Shown here: positions 44,782 through 54,005 of the stretch, piece by piece
Numbering within the stretch: the first letter of the stretch is position 1
How the letters are laid out: each line of letters starts with the position of its first letter
Source: Neptunomonas japonica JAMM 1380
GTDB lineage: Bacteria > Pseudomonadota > Gammaproteobacteria > Pseudomonadales > Balneatricaceae
Length of the DNA stretch: 64,000 nucleotides
Reading direction: 5' to 3'
Assembly: GCF_016592555.1 (NCBI RefSeq)
Contig: NZ_AP014546.1
Coordinates: forward strand, 1,808,501-1,872,500
Notes under the pieces: model-generated
The model's database searches: none
Told to the model about the DNA's origin: nothing
Seen by the model: the letters and a program-made list of their open reading frames with translations, nothing else
Position numbers and translations under genes: made by a program

Positions 44782-46422
44782 CTAAGCTACTTCATCAACA
44801 GCACGTTGGCGAAGTAGGAAGCGTTGAAGTTTTCCACTTGGCGTTTTTGGCAGGTCTTCTACAAATTCGATCTCACGTGGGAACGAATGTGTAGATAAGC
44901 GTTTACGAACAAACTGTTGAAGTTCTTCGATGAGCGCCGTGCCTTCTTCATACTCAGGGCGAACAACAACATAAGCCTTCACTATGCTGCCTCTTTTTTC
45001 GTCTGGTTTACCAACAACGGCGCTCTCAGTAACAGCAGGGTGCTCTAGTAGAGTACTCTCTACATCGGCAGGCCCGATACGGTATCCAGCAGACGCGATA
45101 ATATCGTCATCACGACCTGTATATGAGTGAGAACCATCTCCATTGCTAATAACAATATCACCGGTTAGATAGTACTTGCCTTTAAAGGGGTTTTTCTCTT
45201 CCCATGTATATCCCTGGAAGAAAAACTGTGGTGATTGCTCAACATCAATAGCAAGTTCACCGGTTTGACCTGCGCCAACTTCGTTTAGGTCTGAATCCAA
45301 CGCAACCATACGGTATCCTGGAAGAGGATAGCCCATGCAAGCTGTGCGATATTCATGTGTGACCGCATGAAAGTTAGCAGAAACCATCCCCGTTTCTGTT
45401 TGGCCATATTGATCGCATACTTTGCAATTGAAGATCTCATCCATCCACGAAACTACTTCTGGATTCAATGGTTCACCAGCACTGCTGGCTGCTCTAAGAT
45501 TGATATCGTAGTTAGCGCGTAATTCTGTATTGGCCATTAATAAACGATAGGCTGTTGGTGCTGCAGCTAAGTTGGTGATTTTATAGTTTTGTAAAAACTC
45601 AAATGTATTATCTGCAGTGAAGCCCTGTTCATTAAAGTGTGTTGTACAGCCCAGCAGAAGTGGTCCGACAACGGCATAATATAATCCGTAAGCCCAACCC
45701 GGATCAGCTACATTCCAGTATCTGTCTTCTGGTAGTACTTCTATCGCGTAGCTCATGTAGTTCCAGAAAGAGATCAGCGCTTTAGCAGGCACTGTAACAC
45801 CTTTGGATTTACCTGTTGTTCCTGATGTGAACATCTGTAGGAAGGGTTCTTCTTTGGTAATTAGCACCGCTTCGAAGGTGTCAGATTGGGCATCTTGTGC
45901 ATCGCTAAACAATGCATCAGCATCTGAAGCAAACTGGCTGCCTGCATCTGCAACGATTAATGTTTTAGGTAAAATACTAACGTCGGTTAGTTTTGGCCAT
46001 TGCTCAGTGTTGGTTACAATCAGTTTTGTGTCAGCTTTGGTAAGGCGATACTCAATAGCACCAGAACCAAATGCTGTAAATAATGGCTGGTACACACCAC
46101 CGGCTTTTAATGTGCCCAGTACAGTGATCAGTAGTTCTGGTGTGCGTGGTAGTAGGCAGGCAACACGGTCGCCTTTACCTATTCCCTGCGACGTGAGGTA
46201 GTTAGCAAATTGTGAGGAGCGGCGTTTAAGCTCTTTAAAGCTAAGCTCGCCACTTGATCCATCTGCTCGCTCATAGCGCAAAGCGATTTTATCTGTGTCA
46301 GCATAACGATCACAGATCTCAACACAAACGTTAATACCAGTTTCTAAGCTTCCTGAAAATTGATTATCAATGTCGGTCGCGGAGAATTGTTTGACCAATT
46401 CTTCATAAGTTGGTTTTTGCAT
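44782..46422 (-). CDS. AMP-binding acyl-CoA synthetase
   Basis: 546 residues of the ANL adenylate-forming superfamily, activating a carboxylic acid to its CoA ester. Core A3 is QMFTSGTTGKSKGVTVP, A5 is DQYGQTETGM, A7 YYLTGDIV, A8 GRDDDIIASAGYRIGPADVES, and the catalytic A10 Lys is in TPSGKLQRFLLRQ. It looks closest to acetyl/propionyl- or medium-chain-type synthetases. The ATG at 46422 with GAGGTACAGTG upstream is preferred over the GTG at 46425. It ends a minus-strand run with an SDR dehydrogenase and an acyl-CoA dehydrogenase, implying one degradation pathway. Confidence 0.88.
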   Translation of the reverse strand: MQKPTYEELVKQFSATDIDNQFSGSLETGINVCVEICDRYADTDKIALRYERADGSSGELSFKELKRRSSQFANYLTSQGIGKGDRVACLLPRTPELLITVLGTLKAGGVYQPLFTAFGSGAIEYRLTKADTKLIVTNTEQWPKLTDVSILPKTLIVADAGSQFASDADALFSDAQDAQSDTFEAVLITKEEPFLQMFTSGTTGKSKGVTVPAKALISFWNYMSYAIEVLPEDRYWNVADPGWAYGLYYAVVGPLLLGCTTHFNEQGFTADNTFEFLQNYKITNLAAAPTAYRLLMANTELRANYDINLRAASSAGEPLNPEVVSWMDEIFNCKVCDQYGQTETGMVSANFHAVTHEYRTACMGYPLPGYRMVALDSDLNEVGAGQTGELAIDVEQSPQFFFQGYTWEEKNPFKGKYYLTGDIVISNGDGSHSYTGRDDDIIASAGYRIGPADVESTLLEHPAVTESAVVGKPDEKRGSIVKAYVVVRPEYEEGTALIEELQQFVRKRLSTHSFPREIEFVEDLPKTPSGKLQRFLLRQRAVDEVA

Positions 46423-46509
46423 CACTGTACCTCGTTTTGTATTTATATTTTTATCTTTATGCGTGTTACAACGCAGGCCTTTCCTGGCCTAAGAGGTTAT
46501 TTTATTCTG

Positions 46510-47277
46510 TTACTTTGGTTCCATACGAATTGAACCATCTAAACGAATCACTTCACCGTTTAGGTACCCGTTATTGATGATATGAATCGCCAAAGAAGCA
46601 TACTCTTCCGGCTCGCCAAAGCGTTTAGGGCTTTGAACCATTTGGATAAGTGGTTCGCGTACTTCATCAGTCATGGCTTTCATCATTGGGGTATCAAAAA
46701 TACCTGGGGCAATTGTCATTACGCGAATGCCCAATGGTGCTAAATCTCGGGCTAATGGCAATGTCATGCCAACAACACCGGCTTTACTTGCGCTGTAAGC
46801 AGATTGGCCGACTTGTCCGTCAAAGGCTGCTACTGATGCGGTATTAATAATGACACCGCGTTCACCGTCAGCATTAGGTTCATTTTTTGCCATCTGTTCG
46901 GCAGCAAGGCGCAAAACATTAAATGTACCGATTAGGTTGATATTGATTACCTGAGAAAACTTCTCAAGAGGAAGGGCACCCTTACGACCGACTGTTTTCC
47001 CGCCGGGTGCAATGCCAGCGCAATTGATGCATGCATCAATGCTACCAAACGCTTCAACAGCTGCTGCGATACCTGTTTCAGTTGATGCCACATCAGTCAC
47101 ATCAACTTTAGCAAAAACTGCTTTGCCTTCAAACTGTACTTCCAGCGCCTTGCCTGCTTCTTCATTTAGGTCAAATGCAACAACTTTTGCGCCTTGTTTT
47201 ACGAGTTGCTGGCATGTAATCAAACCAAGACCAGATGCACCACCAGTAACAACAACAACTTTATTATTAAGATCCAT
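46510..47277 (-). CDS. Short-chain 3-hydroxyacyl-CoA dehydrogenase (HSD17B10-like SDR)
   Basis: 255 residues. SDR signatures: [18 protein letters not shown] (NAD-binding TGxxxGxG), [10 protein letters not shown], catalytic Ser in [12 protein letters not shown] and Y-x-x-x-K in SAYSASKAG. The sequence [35 protein letters not shown] is that of the type II 3-hydroxyacyl-CoA / 2-methyl-3-hydroxybutyryl-CoA dehydrogenases, oxidising a 3-hydroxyacyl-CoA to the 3-keto form. With the flanking acyl-CoA dehydrogenase and ligase it fits a short beta-oxidation module, perhaps for isoleucine or a branched acid. Confidence 0.87.
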   Translation of the reverse strand: MDLNNKVVVVTGGASGLGLITCQQLVKQGAKVVAFDLNEEAGKALEVQFEGKAVFAKVDVTDVASTETGIAAAVEAFGSIDACINCAGIAPGGKTVGRKGALPLEKFSQVININLIGTFNVLRLAAEQMAKNEPNADGERGVIINTASVAAFDGQVGQSAYSASKAGVVGMTLPLARDLAPLGIRVMTIAPGIFDTPMMKAMTDEVREPLIQMVQSPKRFGEPEEYASLAIHIINNGYLNGEVIRLDGSIRMEPK

Positions 47278-47379
47278 ATTTGTTCTCTATGCTTGTGTTG
47301 GCACTCATGGCCAATACAGAAAATCGGTTAAGGGAGCCACTAAAGTGAATAGCTCCCTCTGCTATATGTTCAATATGTT

Positions 47380-48537
47380 TTAGCTAATTTCGCGCAACAA
47401 TTCGCGCGAGATGATAACGCGCTGGATTTCGCTGGTACCTTCATAAAGTGACGTGATACGAACATCACGTGAGTAGCGCTCTAGCGGGTAATCTTTGATA
47501 AAGCCGTAACCGCCTAACAGCTGTAAACCGGTGTAGCAGGCTTTGTTAGCTTTTTCAGAAGCAAACAATTTAGCCATTGAGGCTTCTTTTGAAAATGGCA
47601 AACCTTTAGCTTTTTTGTCAGCAGCGTTCATTAATAACAGACGGGCTGCTTCGAGTTCAGTATAAGCATCAGCCATCATCCACTGCAGGCCTTGGAAGTT
47701 AGATATAGGCTGCCCGAACTGCTGGCGCTCTGTTGTGTAAGCACGCGCATAATCCATAGCGGCTAAGCCAATGCCTAATGCAACAGAACCAATACCGATA
47801 CGTCCACCGGCGAGCTCTCCAACAGCAATTTTAAAACCTTGGTTGAGTTGGCCCATCAGTGCATTTTTAGGAATGCGGCAGTCAGTAAAGAGAACTTCGT
47901 TGGTAGGGGATGCGTGCTGCCCCAATTTCTTTTCTGCTTTAGATATTTCAAGGCCTGGCGCAGTGCTTTCTACTAGGAAGCAGGAGATGCCTTTGCCTTT
48001 AGGTAGGCTGCTATCGGTGACGGCCCATACAACAAAGACACCGGCAATCTCCCCACTAGTAATAAACTGTTTAGCACCGTTGATGACCCATTCATCGCCA
48101 TCAAGAACGGCCGTAGCCTTCATGTTTGAAGGGTCTGACCCTGCCGTTGTTTCTGTTAAACAAAAACCGCCTGCTGGATACTCGCCGCTGCAAAGCTTGG
48201 GTAAGTATGTGTTTTTCTGTTCTTCAGATGCTACTGCTTGGATTACTTCAGCGACCATATTGTTAACAGACATGGTCGCGGCTGTGGATGCGCAGGCTCT
48301 GGCGATTTCGGTGATCGCTAGGCTAAATACAACAGTGCCTGCTTCCGTGCCACCGTACTTAGCGTCAATATTAAGGCCCATGAAGCCAAGTTCAGCTAGC
48401 TGCTTAAGGTTTTTTAAGAACAGCTCACGGTCACCTTCTTGATCGAGTTTTTCAGCAACAGGGGCGAGTTCACTTTGAGCAAACTTGCGCGCCATATCCT
48501 GAATCATGGCCTGGTCTTCAGTTAGGTTAAGATCCAT
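47380..48537 (-). CDS. Acyl-CoA dehydrogenase
   Basis: 385 residues, FAD-dependent, introducing the alpha-beta double bond and passing electrons to ETF. Motifs: GGFCLTETTAGSDPSNMKATAV, WVINGAKQFITSGEIAGVF, RIGIGSVALGIGLAAMDYAR, LLGGYGFIKDYPLERYSRDVRITSLYEGTSEIQR with the catalytic Glu in YEGTSE. It resembles short/branched-chain enzymes. First gene of the minus-strand module, divergent from an AraC regulator. The ATG at 48537 has GAGAGAAG upstream. Confidence 0.9.
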   Translation of the reverse strand: MDLNLTEDQAMIQDMARKFAQSELAPVAEKLDQEGDRELFLKNLKQLAELGFMGLNIDAKYGGTEAGTVVFSLAITEIARACASTAATMSVNNMVAEVIQAVASEEQKNTYLPKLCSGEYPAGGFCLTETTAGSDPSNMKATAVLDGDEWVINGAKQFITSGEIAGVFVVWAVTDSSLPKGKGISCFLVESTAPGLEISKAEKKLGQHASPTNEVLFTDCRIPKNALMGQLNQGFKIAVGELAGGRIGIGSVALGIGLAAMDYARAYTTERQQFGQPISNFQGLQWMMADAYTELEAARLLLMNAADKKAKGLPFSKEASMAKLFASEKANKACYTGLQLLGGYGFIKDYPLERYSRDVRITSLYEGTSEIQRVIISRELLREIS

Positions 48538-48700
48538 CACTTCTCTCTCTTTATATAAAAGGAAGCCCTTAAACCAGGCCTCACTTTCTTAATTATTTTA
48601 TCTGGAAAGTGTTATTCGTTTGGCGCTGCTCAATGCTTGAGTGTATCCATAAATAGCACAAACAAACAGTCAATATAGAGAAAAACCCGTAGACATAAAA

Positions 48701-48730
48701 TGACATTAGATTACTATAAAAATCACATTA
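48701..48730. promoter_or_regulatory. Candidate AraC-type operator (direct repeats, two helical turns apart)
   Basis: TGACATTA (48701-48708) and TCACATTA (48723-48730) are direct repeats offset by 22 bp, the geometry of AraC half-sites, in the gap between the acyl-CoA dehydrogenase and the divergent AraC-type gene. A third similar element, TTACATT, follows at 48733-48739. Inference only. Confidence 0.4.
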
Positions 48731-48820
48731 TGTTACATTTGGCTCGTGTGTAATCCTTAAGTTTAAGGCTCGATGGTTTATCCGTGGTGAGAAACAAGTT
48801 TTTGGCCCTAGAGAGCAAGC

Positions 48821-49828
48821 ATGGCTACTGTAGATATACATTATGTAAAAGCGTTGCTTAATTGTAGTAAGAGGAAAGGGTACTCCATTGAGGCCCTTAT
48901 TGAAGAGATTGGTATCGCACCAGAGTTGTTGGATAAGCCTGAGGCGAGGGCATATGGTGAGCAAGTCACTCAGTTAGTGAAGCTTACTTGGGATCAGCTT
49001 AATGATGAATTTTTGGGCTGTACCCAGAGCCCTTGTAAGCAAGGGGTGTTTGCTTTAATGGCTTGTCATGCTTTGCACTATGAGTCATTGCAGGCAGTTT
49101 TAGAGCAAGGAATCAATTTATATAATCTGTTTACTGACGATATTCAGATGCAACTGACGAATAGAGGCGATATCGTTGAGTTTAAAGCGCGTTTCTCACG
49201 ACCAGACTTAGATCCTGACCATTTTTACCAGGAGTTTTGGCTGGTTATCTGGCATCGTTTTGCCAGCTGGGTTATTGGTAAAAAGATCCCTTTGCTTTAT
49301 GTTGATTTTCCCTATGAGAAACCGGATAACTTTAGAGAGTTAAAGTATCTTTTTCCTTGTCGACATCAATTTAATCGCGCGGAATTAAAATTCTGTTTCA
49401 GTGCTGATTATTTAACAGGCACACCGGTACGAACGCAACGGGATTTATCTCGCTTTCTTAAAAACTCCCCTGCAGATCTCATCACAATACCGGGTGAAGA
49501 GAAAAGTTATGAAGCACGTATCCGTTCAGTACTTCTCTACCAAAAAACAGAAGTTCTGGTGTGTCCTTCATTTGAAGAGTTAGCGGTTAAGTTCAATATT
49601 AGTGGTCAAACTCTGAGGCGCAAATTAAAAACTGAAGGGACATCTTATCCATTGATCAAAGACGATATTCGTCGTGATTTGGCTATTGAAAAGCTTTGCT
49701 CACAGAAGCTTCCTGTTTCTGAAATAGCACGCTTATTAGGCTTTAGCGAACCACGTTCTTTCACACGCGCATTTAAAACTTGGACAGGCTACACGCCTAG
49801 AACCTATGTAGATAAGAATATAAGATGA
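48821..49828 (+). CDS. AraC-family transcriptional regulator
   Basis: 335 residues. The long N-terminal part (YSIEALIEEIGIAPELLDKPEARAYGEQVTQLVKLTW...) is the arabinose-binding-type effector domain seen in OruR/MmsR-like regulators. The C-terminal double helix-turn-helix has FEELAVKFNISGQTLRRKLKTEG and KLPVSEIARLLGFSEPRSFTRAFKTWTGYTPR. Divergent from the acyl-CoA dehydrogenase-SDR-ligase module, which it probably controls in response to a pathway intermediate. Confidence 0.9.
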   Translation: MATVDIHYVKALLNCSKRKGYSIEALIEEIGIAPELLDKPEARAYGEQVTQLVKLTWDQLNDEFLGCTQSPCKQGVFALMACHALHYESLQAVLEQGINLYNLFTDDIQMQLTNRGDIVEFKARFSRPDLDPDHFYQEFWLVIWHRFASWVIGKKIPLLYVDFPYEKPDNFRELKYLFPCRHQFNRAELKFCFSADYLTGTPVRTQRDLSRFLKNSPADLITIPGEEKSYEARIRSVLLYQKTEVLVCPSFEELAVKFNISGQTLRRKLKTEGTSYPLIKDDIRRDLAIEKLCSQKLPVSEIARLLGFSEPRSFTRAFKTWTGYTPRTYVDKNIR

Positions 49829-50492
49829 TTCAGTGACGGTGAGCTCAATAGCGTGGGCGTTTTTTGATGTGCTTGTTAAATAATTCCAAACCCAGCAAAT
49901 TTTCGGAGTAATTTATTTGTGACTTGCTCTCTTTGAGCAATGGAAGGAGAGAGGCTTCATTTTCTGACGTCTTTTAATAACTTTTTTTGATGCATATAGT
50001 GGAAGCTTTAATCCCCCAATAAGCTTAATTTTTAACTGCAACCTCTGCAGCAGTATAAGCACTATTGATCGTTCAAGTTTATCGTAAGCCAGCATAATTG
50101 ACGTCAGATTCTAAATACAAAATGCATTTAATAAGCATCTATAGATACGTGGGTCTAGATATAAGAGCATTTATTAAATGACAGTGCCTGTTACTTCCAT
50201 CGTTGAGAATAAGCATATTTGTTGTGATGATATAAGGCATCACGGTCTGTAGGTTGTTGACCTGCATCAACTAAAAACAATTTTATGCTAAAAATACTCT
50301 TATTGAATTTCTATTCAGTTTATATTCATTTTTATGGCAAGCAGGGTATGATTGCTTATCTTGTTTTAAATGAACAAGTTTCATTGCAAAGGACGTTCTA
50401 CAACAGGCAATCATTTAACGTGATGGTCGCTGTGTTGCACGCTGCAAAATAGGAGTGTTTTTAACACTATTAATTTTAGAAAAGGCATGTGA
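49829..50492. other. 660-bp AT-rich gap with no convincing gene
   Basis: Between the AraC gene and the small CxxC gene no frame shows coding character. It contains a palindrome ATCTATAGAT (50137-50146) nested in a wider inverted repeat CATTTAATAA (50125-50134) / TTATTAAATG (50171-50180), and an ArgR-like dyad at 50304-50317. It may be a long 5' regulatory region for the small gene or hold an unrecognised RNA; nothing more can be supported. Confidence 0.5.
50304..50317. promoter_or_regulatory. ArgR-box-like dyad
   Basis: TGAATTTCTATTCA is an imperfect palindrome with the TGAAT-N4-ATTCA shape of ARG boxes, followed 3 nt later by TATATTCATT, which resembles a second half-site. No arginine gene is adjacent, so this may be chance in AT-rich sequence. 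Confidence 0.25.
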
Positions 50493-50681
50493 GTGAGTAG
50501 CAAAGTGCAGAAGTGTGAGCAGTGTGAAAAGTTGATACAAACCCAGCAAACGAGTGCACATCTAGATCTGATAGAAGAGCATCATAATTATAATGATACG
50601 CTCTATAAATGCATTACGTGTGAGTCAGTTGTACGTTTAACTCATGTGCCGCATTGCTGGAGTTCTCTAAGTTCGTCGTAG
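50493..50681 (+). CDS. Small twin-CxxC (zinc-ribbon-like) protein
   Basis: A 62-residue open frame from a GTG with AAAAGG upstream. Two cysteine pairs, CEQC near residues 8-11 and CITC near 40-43, are spaced as in a small zinc ribbon, separated by a polar His-rich linker (TSAHLDLIEEHHNYNDTLYK). It lies 660 bp from its upstream neighbour and ends 17 nt before a strong terminator. I do not recognise the family. The Cys pattern and terminator support a real gene; a chance frame is possible. Confidence 0.55.
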   Translation: MSSKVQKCEQCEKLIQTQQTSAHLDLIEEHHNYNDTLYKCITCESVVRLTHVPHCWSSLSSS

Positions 50682-50698
50682 CGATAGTGAAAACCTAT

Positions 50699-50733
50699 AA
50701 AAAGGCCAGCTACCTATGTAGCTGGCCTTTTTT
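50699..50733. terminator. Strong bidirectional terminator
   Basis: AAAAAGGCCAGCTAC (50699-50713) and GTAGCTGGCCTTTTT (50718-50732) form a perfect 15-bp stem with a 4-nt loop. It serves the small CxxC gene and the convergent acyl-CoA ligase. Confidence 0.92.
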
Positions 50734-50743
50734 GTGAACTTGT

Positions 50744-52441
50744 TTAGATATCGTCTAAACCTAACTCAGCAATAGAGATTTCACGCATTTTAAATTTCTG
50801 AATTTTCCCTGTGACTGTCATAGGGAATTCATCAACAAATTTAAAGTACCGTGGAATTTTGAAGTGAGTGATCTTTCCTTTACAAAATGCACGTAACTGA
50901 TCTTCTGTTACGGTATCAGTATCTGCACTTGGGTGTAGCTTGATCCAGGCGATCAGTTCTTCACCATATTTTTTATCTGGAACACCGGTTACCTGAATGT
51001 CTGAAATATCAGGGTGGGTATAAAGAAACTCTTCAATCTCTTTTGGATAAACATTTTCACCACCGCGGATAACCATGTCTTTAATTCGACCAACAATTTG
51101 AATGTAACCTTCTTCATCCATTGTTGCCAAATCTTCAGTGTGCATCCAGCCGCCAGCATCGATAGCTTTTTGGGTTGCGTCTTGGTTATTCCAGTACTTG
51201 AGCATAACACTGTAACCACGTGTGCAAAGCTCGCCAATTTCACCACGACCTACGATGTTACCTGTAGCAGGATCAATAAGTTTTGTTTCAAGGTGAGGTT
51301 GAGTGCGGCCTACGGTCGTTACCTGCTTATCAAATGGATCATTAGCAGCGGTCTGAGTAGAAACTGGACTAGTTTCTGTCATGCCATAAGCGATCTGAAC
51401 TTCCTTCATGTTCATTTTTGTATTAACGGCTTTCATCACTTCAGCAGGGCAGATTGAGCCTGCCATGATGCCTGTACGTAACGTACTAAGGTCAAAGCTC
51501 TCAAATTCTGGGTGATCCAACTCAGAGATAAACATAGTAGGCACGCCATACAAAGCTGTCGCTTTTTCTTCTGTTACTGTTTCAAGAACGGTTTTTGGAT
51601 CAAAGGCTTCATCTGGATAAATCATGGTAGAACCATGAGTCATGCAACCTAAGTTACCCATTACCATGCCGAAACAGTGATAAAGCGGCACAGGAATAAC
51701 CATCCGGTCATTCTCAGTTAGGTTCATGCTTTCCCCCACAAAATACCCATTGTTCAGAATATTGTGATGAGTCAGTGCCGCACCTTTTGGAAAGCCTGTT
51801 GTACCAGACGTGTATTGAATATTGATAGCGTCGTCAAACTGTAATTGGTTTTGCACGTCTTGAACTTGTTCTGCGCTAGTGTTTTCTGCCATGGCGGTGA
51901 AATTAGCCCAGCTCCACATGCCAGAGAAGTTTTCATCAGACAGGTTAATGACGCCTTCAAGAGAGGGAAGCTTCATCGATTTAAGCTTACCTTCAGCAGA
52001 TGCCTTAAGCTCTGGAGCTAGTTCAAATAGCATCTGAGTATAGTTGGAGCTTTTAAAGGTATCAGCCGTTACGATGAAGCGGGCTTCTGACTGGTTAAGA
52101 GCGTATTCAAGCTCATGCAAGCGATATGCTGGATTAATGTTAACCAGAATAGCGCCCACTTTGGCGGTAGCAAACTGAGTAATAGTCCACTCCGCGCAGT
52201 TAGGTGCCCACATCGCAATACGGTCGCCACGCTTTACACCGATGGCAAGAAAAGCCCGTGCTGCTTGGTCAACGACTTCTTTAAGTTGGCTATAGGTGTA
52301 ACGCAGCCCTTGGTGGCGAACGATGAGTGCATCGTTGTCTGGGAAGGTTGCTGCTATTTCGTCAAACTTGTCACCAATGGTCATGCCCAAAAGTGGTTTG
52401 TTGGAAGTGCCGCTGGTGTAGCTTGGCAATTTAATAGTCAT
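50744..52441 (-). CDS. Fatty acid-CoA ligase (AMP-binding)
   Basis: 565 residues of the FadD-like/medium-chain acyl-CoA synthetase type. A3 core: [21 protein letters not shown]5: [13 protein letters not shown]7: [17 protein letters not shown]8: [25 protein letters not shown]; catalytic Lys in [14 protein letters not shown]. It lies at the 3' end of the liu gene series on the same strand, as is often seen in marine gammaproteobacteria, and may activate isovalerate, acetoacetate or a longer acid; the exact substrate is not predictable. Confidence 0.9.
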   Translation of the reverse strand: MTIKLPSYTSGTSNKPLLGMTIGDKFDEIAATFPDNDALIVRHQGLRYTYSQLKEVVDQAARAFLAIGVKRGDRIAMWAPNCAEWTITQFATAKVGAILVNINPAYRLHELEYALNQSEARFIVTADTFKSSNYTQMLFELAPELKASAEGKLKSMKLPSLEGVINLSDENFSGMWSWANFTAMAENTSAEQVQDVQNQLQFDDAINIQYTSGTTGFPKGAALTHHNILNNGYFVGESMNLTENDRMVIPVPLYHCFGMVMGNLGCMTHGSTMIYPDEAFDPKTVLETVTEEKATALYGVPTMFISELDHPEFESFDLSTLRTGIMAGSICPAEVMKAVNTKMNMKEVQIAYGMTETSPVSTQTAANDPFDKQVTTVGRTQPHLETKLIDPATGNIVGRGEIGELCTRGYSVMLKYWNNQDATQKAIDAGGWMHTEDLATMDEEGYIQIVGRIKDMVIRGGENVYPKEIEEFLYTHPDISDIQVTGVPDKKYGEELIAWIKLHPSADTDTVTEDQLRAFCKGKITHFKIPRYFKFVDEFPMTVTGKIQKFKMREISIAELGLDDI

Positions 52442-52486
52442 AATAAAATCCCTGCAATCTTGTTTTTATCAGGTAGTCCATAAAGT

Positions 52487-53071
52487 CTAAATGCCGCGAT
52501 GGCTAGCGTGGTATTGCAGGTTAGGCTGCATCTCCACGGCACTGGCAACACGGTTAGTCATGTTGTAGAAACCTGTAATGTTGGATATGTCCCAGATCCC
52601 TTGGTCACTGAAACCAACATCTCGTAATGCTTGTCGGTCTGCTTCAAGAATCTGATCAGGTTGATGCGTTAATTTGTCTGCAAAATCGAGCATGGCGCGT
52701 TGGCGAGGACTCAGCTGTGCAGCACGGTAATTCATTACCATAAGTTCACCTAATACAGGATCCTCTGAGTATTCGCGAACAGCGGCACCATGTGCAGTAA
52801 GGCAGTAGTAACAGTGGTTCTGAGCAGAGACAACAACCGCTATCATCTCTTTTTCCAACGGGGTGAGTTCGCTTTCACCAAACATTAACTCGTTATAAAA
52901 ACGGGCGAATACATCTAGTTGAGCAATGTTCTGACTATAAGCTGTCAGAACGTTTGGAACCATGCCTAGTTTTTCTTCACATTTATTGAAGTACTTCTGA
53001 AACTCTTCCGGTAGTTGATCTTTCTCCGGAATTGGCAGGTCAAGTGCGGTAATCTGCTTAGGTTGACTCAT
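52487..53071 (-). CDS. Peroxidase-related AhpD/CMD-family protein
   Basis: About 194 residues. The carboxymuconolactone decarboxylase/AhpD core has a redox pair in NHCYYCLTAHGAAVREY (C-x-x-C with downstream His), followed by MNYRAAQLSPRQRAMLDFADKLTHQPDQI. This matches the uncharacterised peroxidase-related enzymes. The ATG at 53071 with GAGG 9 nt upstream is better than the ATG at 53086, which lacks a ribosome-binding site. It lies between the ligase and liuE; a role in detoxifying peroxides formed during acyl-CoA oxidation is possible. Confidence 0.85.
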   Translation of the reverse strand: MSQPKQITALDLPIPEKDQLPEEFQKYFNKCEEKLGMVPNVLTAYSQNIAQLDVFARFYNELMFGESELTPLEKEMIAVVVSAQNHCYYCLTAHGAAVREYSEDPVLGELMVMNYRAAQLSPRQRAMLDFADKLTHQPDQILEADRQALRDVGFSDQGIWDISNITGFYNMTNRVASAVEMQPNLQYHASHRGI

Positions 53072-53098
53072 GTTGCTATGCCTCATTTTTATTGTTAT

Positions 53099-54004
53099 TT
53101 ATTCACCACACGCCATGGCGAGACCGACTTTAGAGCCGTTAGTGCGTCCGATTTGTTGGGTGATCCAGTTCCCAATAGGAACTAGCTTATCTAGATCAAT
53201 ACCGGTTTCTATCCCTAGACCGTTGAGCATGTATACCACATCTTCTGTGGCAACATTACCGGATGCTCCTTTGGCATAAGGACAACCACCCAAGCCTGCA
53301 ACCGATGTATCAATGACGCTGACGCCGTCTTGCATTACAGCATATAGGTTGGCTAAAGCCTGGCCATATGTATCATGAAAATGCGCTGCAAGCTGGTTAA
53401 CCGGAACTTCGTTAGCAACGCGAGCAAGCATTTTTCTGGCTTTGACAGGCGTGCCTACGCCTATCGTGTCACCAAGGGATATTTCATAACACCCCATATC
53501 AAGAAGCTCACGCGCAACCGCTGCTACTTGAGCGGGATCAATTTCCCCTTCATATGGGCAGCCAAGCACTGTTGAAACGTAACCACGTATACGAACATTG
53601 TTTTTCTTAGCCGCTTCAACAACGGGAATAAAGCGCTCGATACTCTCAGCAATAGAGCAGTTTATGTTTTTACGCGTAAATGATTCAGAGGCCGCACTAA
53701 AAATAGCGACCTCATCTGCGCGTGCAACAATGGCTCCTTCAGCTCCTCTCATGTTGGGAGTAAGAGCGGCATAAGCCACTCCTGCTTTGCGGGTAATACC
53801 TGCCATAACCTGGGCAGCATCGCCCATTTGCGGCACCCATTTTGGGGAGACAAAACTGGCTGCTTCTATATGGTTAATGCCAGCTTGTGCAAGACGATTA
53901 ATCAGTTCGACCTTAATCGATGTTTCAATCACCGGACCTGATTCGTTTTGTAGGCCATCACGCGGGCCTACCTCAACGATGCGCGCTTTGCTAGGAAGCC
54001 CCAT
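53099..54004 (-). CDS. liuE: Hydroxymethylglutaryl-CoA lyase
   Basis: Last step of leucine degradation: HMG-CoA to acetoacetate plus acetyl-CoA. The 301-residue TIM barrel starts ARIVEVGPRDGLQNE (catalytic Arg and Asp), has SFVSPKWVPQMGD, a metal-binding HFHDTYGQALAN and the C-terminal flexible loop GGCPYAKGASGNVATEDVVYML with the active-site Cys. It starts 1 nt after the liuD stop codon. No acetoacetate transferase or synthetase specific to this pathway is evident next to it. Confidence 0.95.
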   Translation of the reverse strand: MGLPSKARIVEVGPRDGLQNESGPVIETSIKVELINRLAQAGINHIEAASFVSPKWVPQMGDAAQVMAGITRKAGVAYAALTPNMRGAEGAIVARADEVAIFSAASESFTRKNINCSIAESIERFIPVVEAAKKNNVRIRGYVSTVLGCPYEGEIDPAQVAAVARELLDMGCYEISLGDTIGVGTPVKARKMLARVANEVPVNQLAAHFHDTYGQALANLYAVMQDGVSVIDTSVAGLGGCPYAKGASGNVATEDVVYMLNGLGIETGIDLDKLVPIGNWITQQIGRTNGSKVGLAMACGE

Positions 54005-54005
54005 G

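Noticed and set aside
47771..48442. 223-codon plus-strand frame opposite the acyl-CoA dehydrogenase
   Set aside because: A shadow frame: the sense strand is a clear acyl-CoA dehydrogenase and the antisense product is Ser/Pro/Thr-rich without motifs.
49913..50095. 60-codon minus-strand frame in the long gap
   Set aside because: Lys/Leu-rich composition typical of AT-rich non-coding DNA, no ribosome-binding site or motif.
50257..50289. TTGACC...TATGCT promoter in the long gap
   Set aside because: The spacer is 21 bp, too long for sigma-70 without a MerR-type activator, and there is no dyad.
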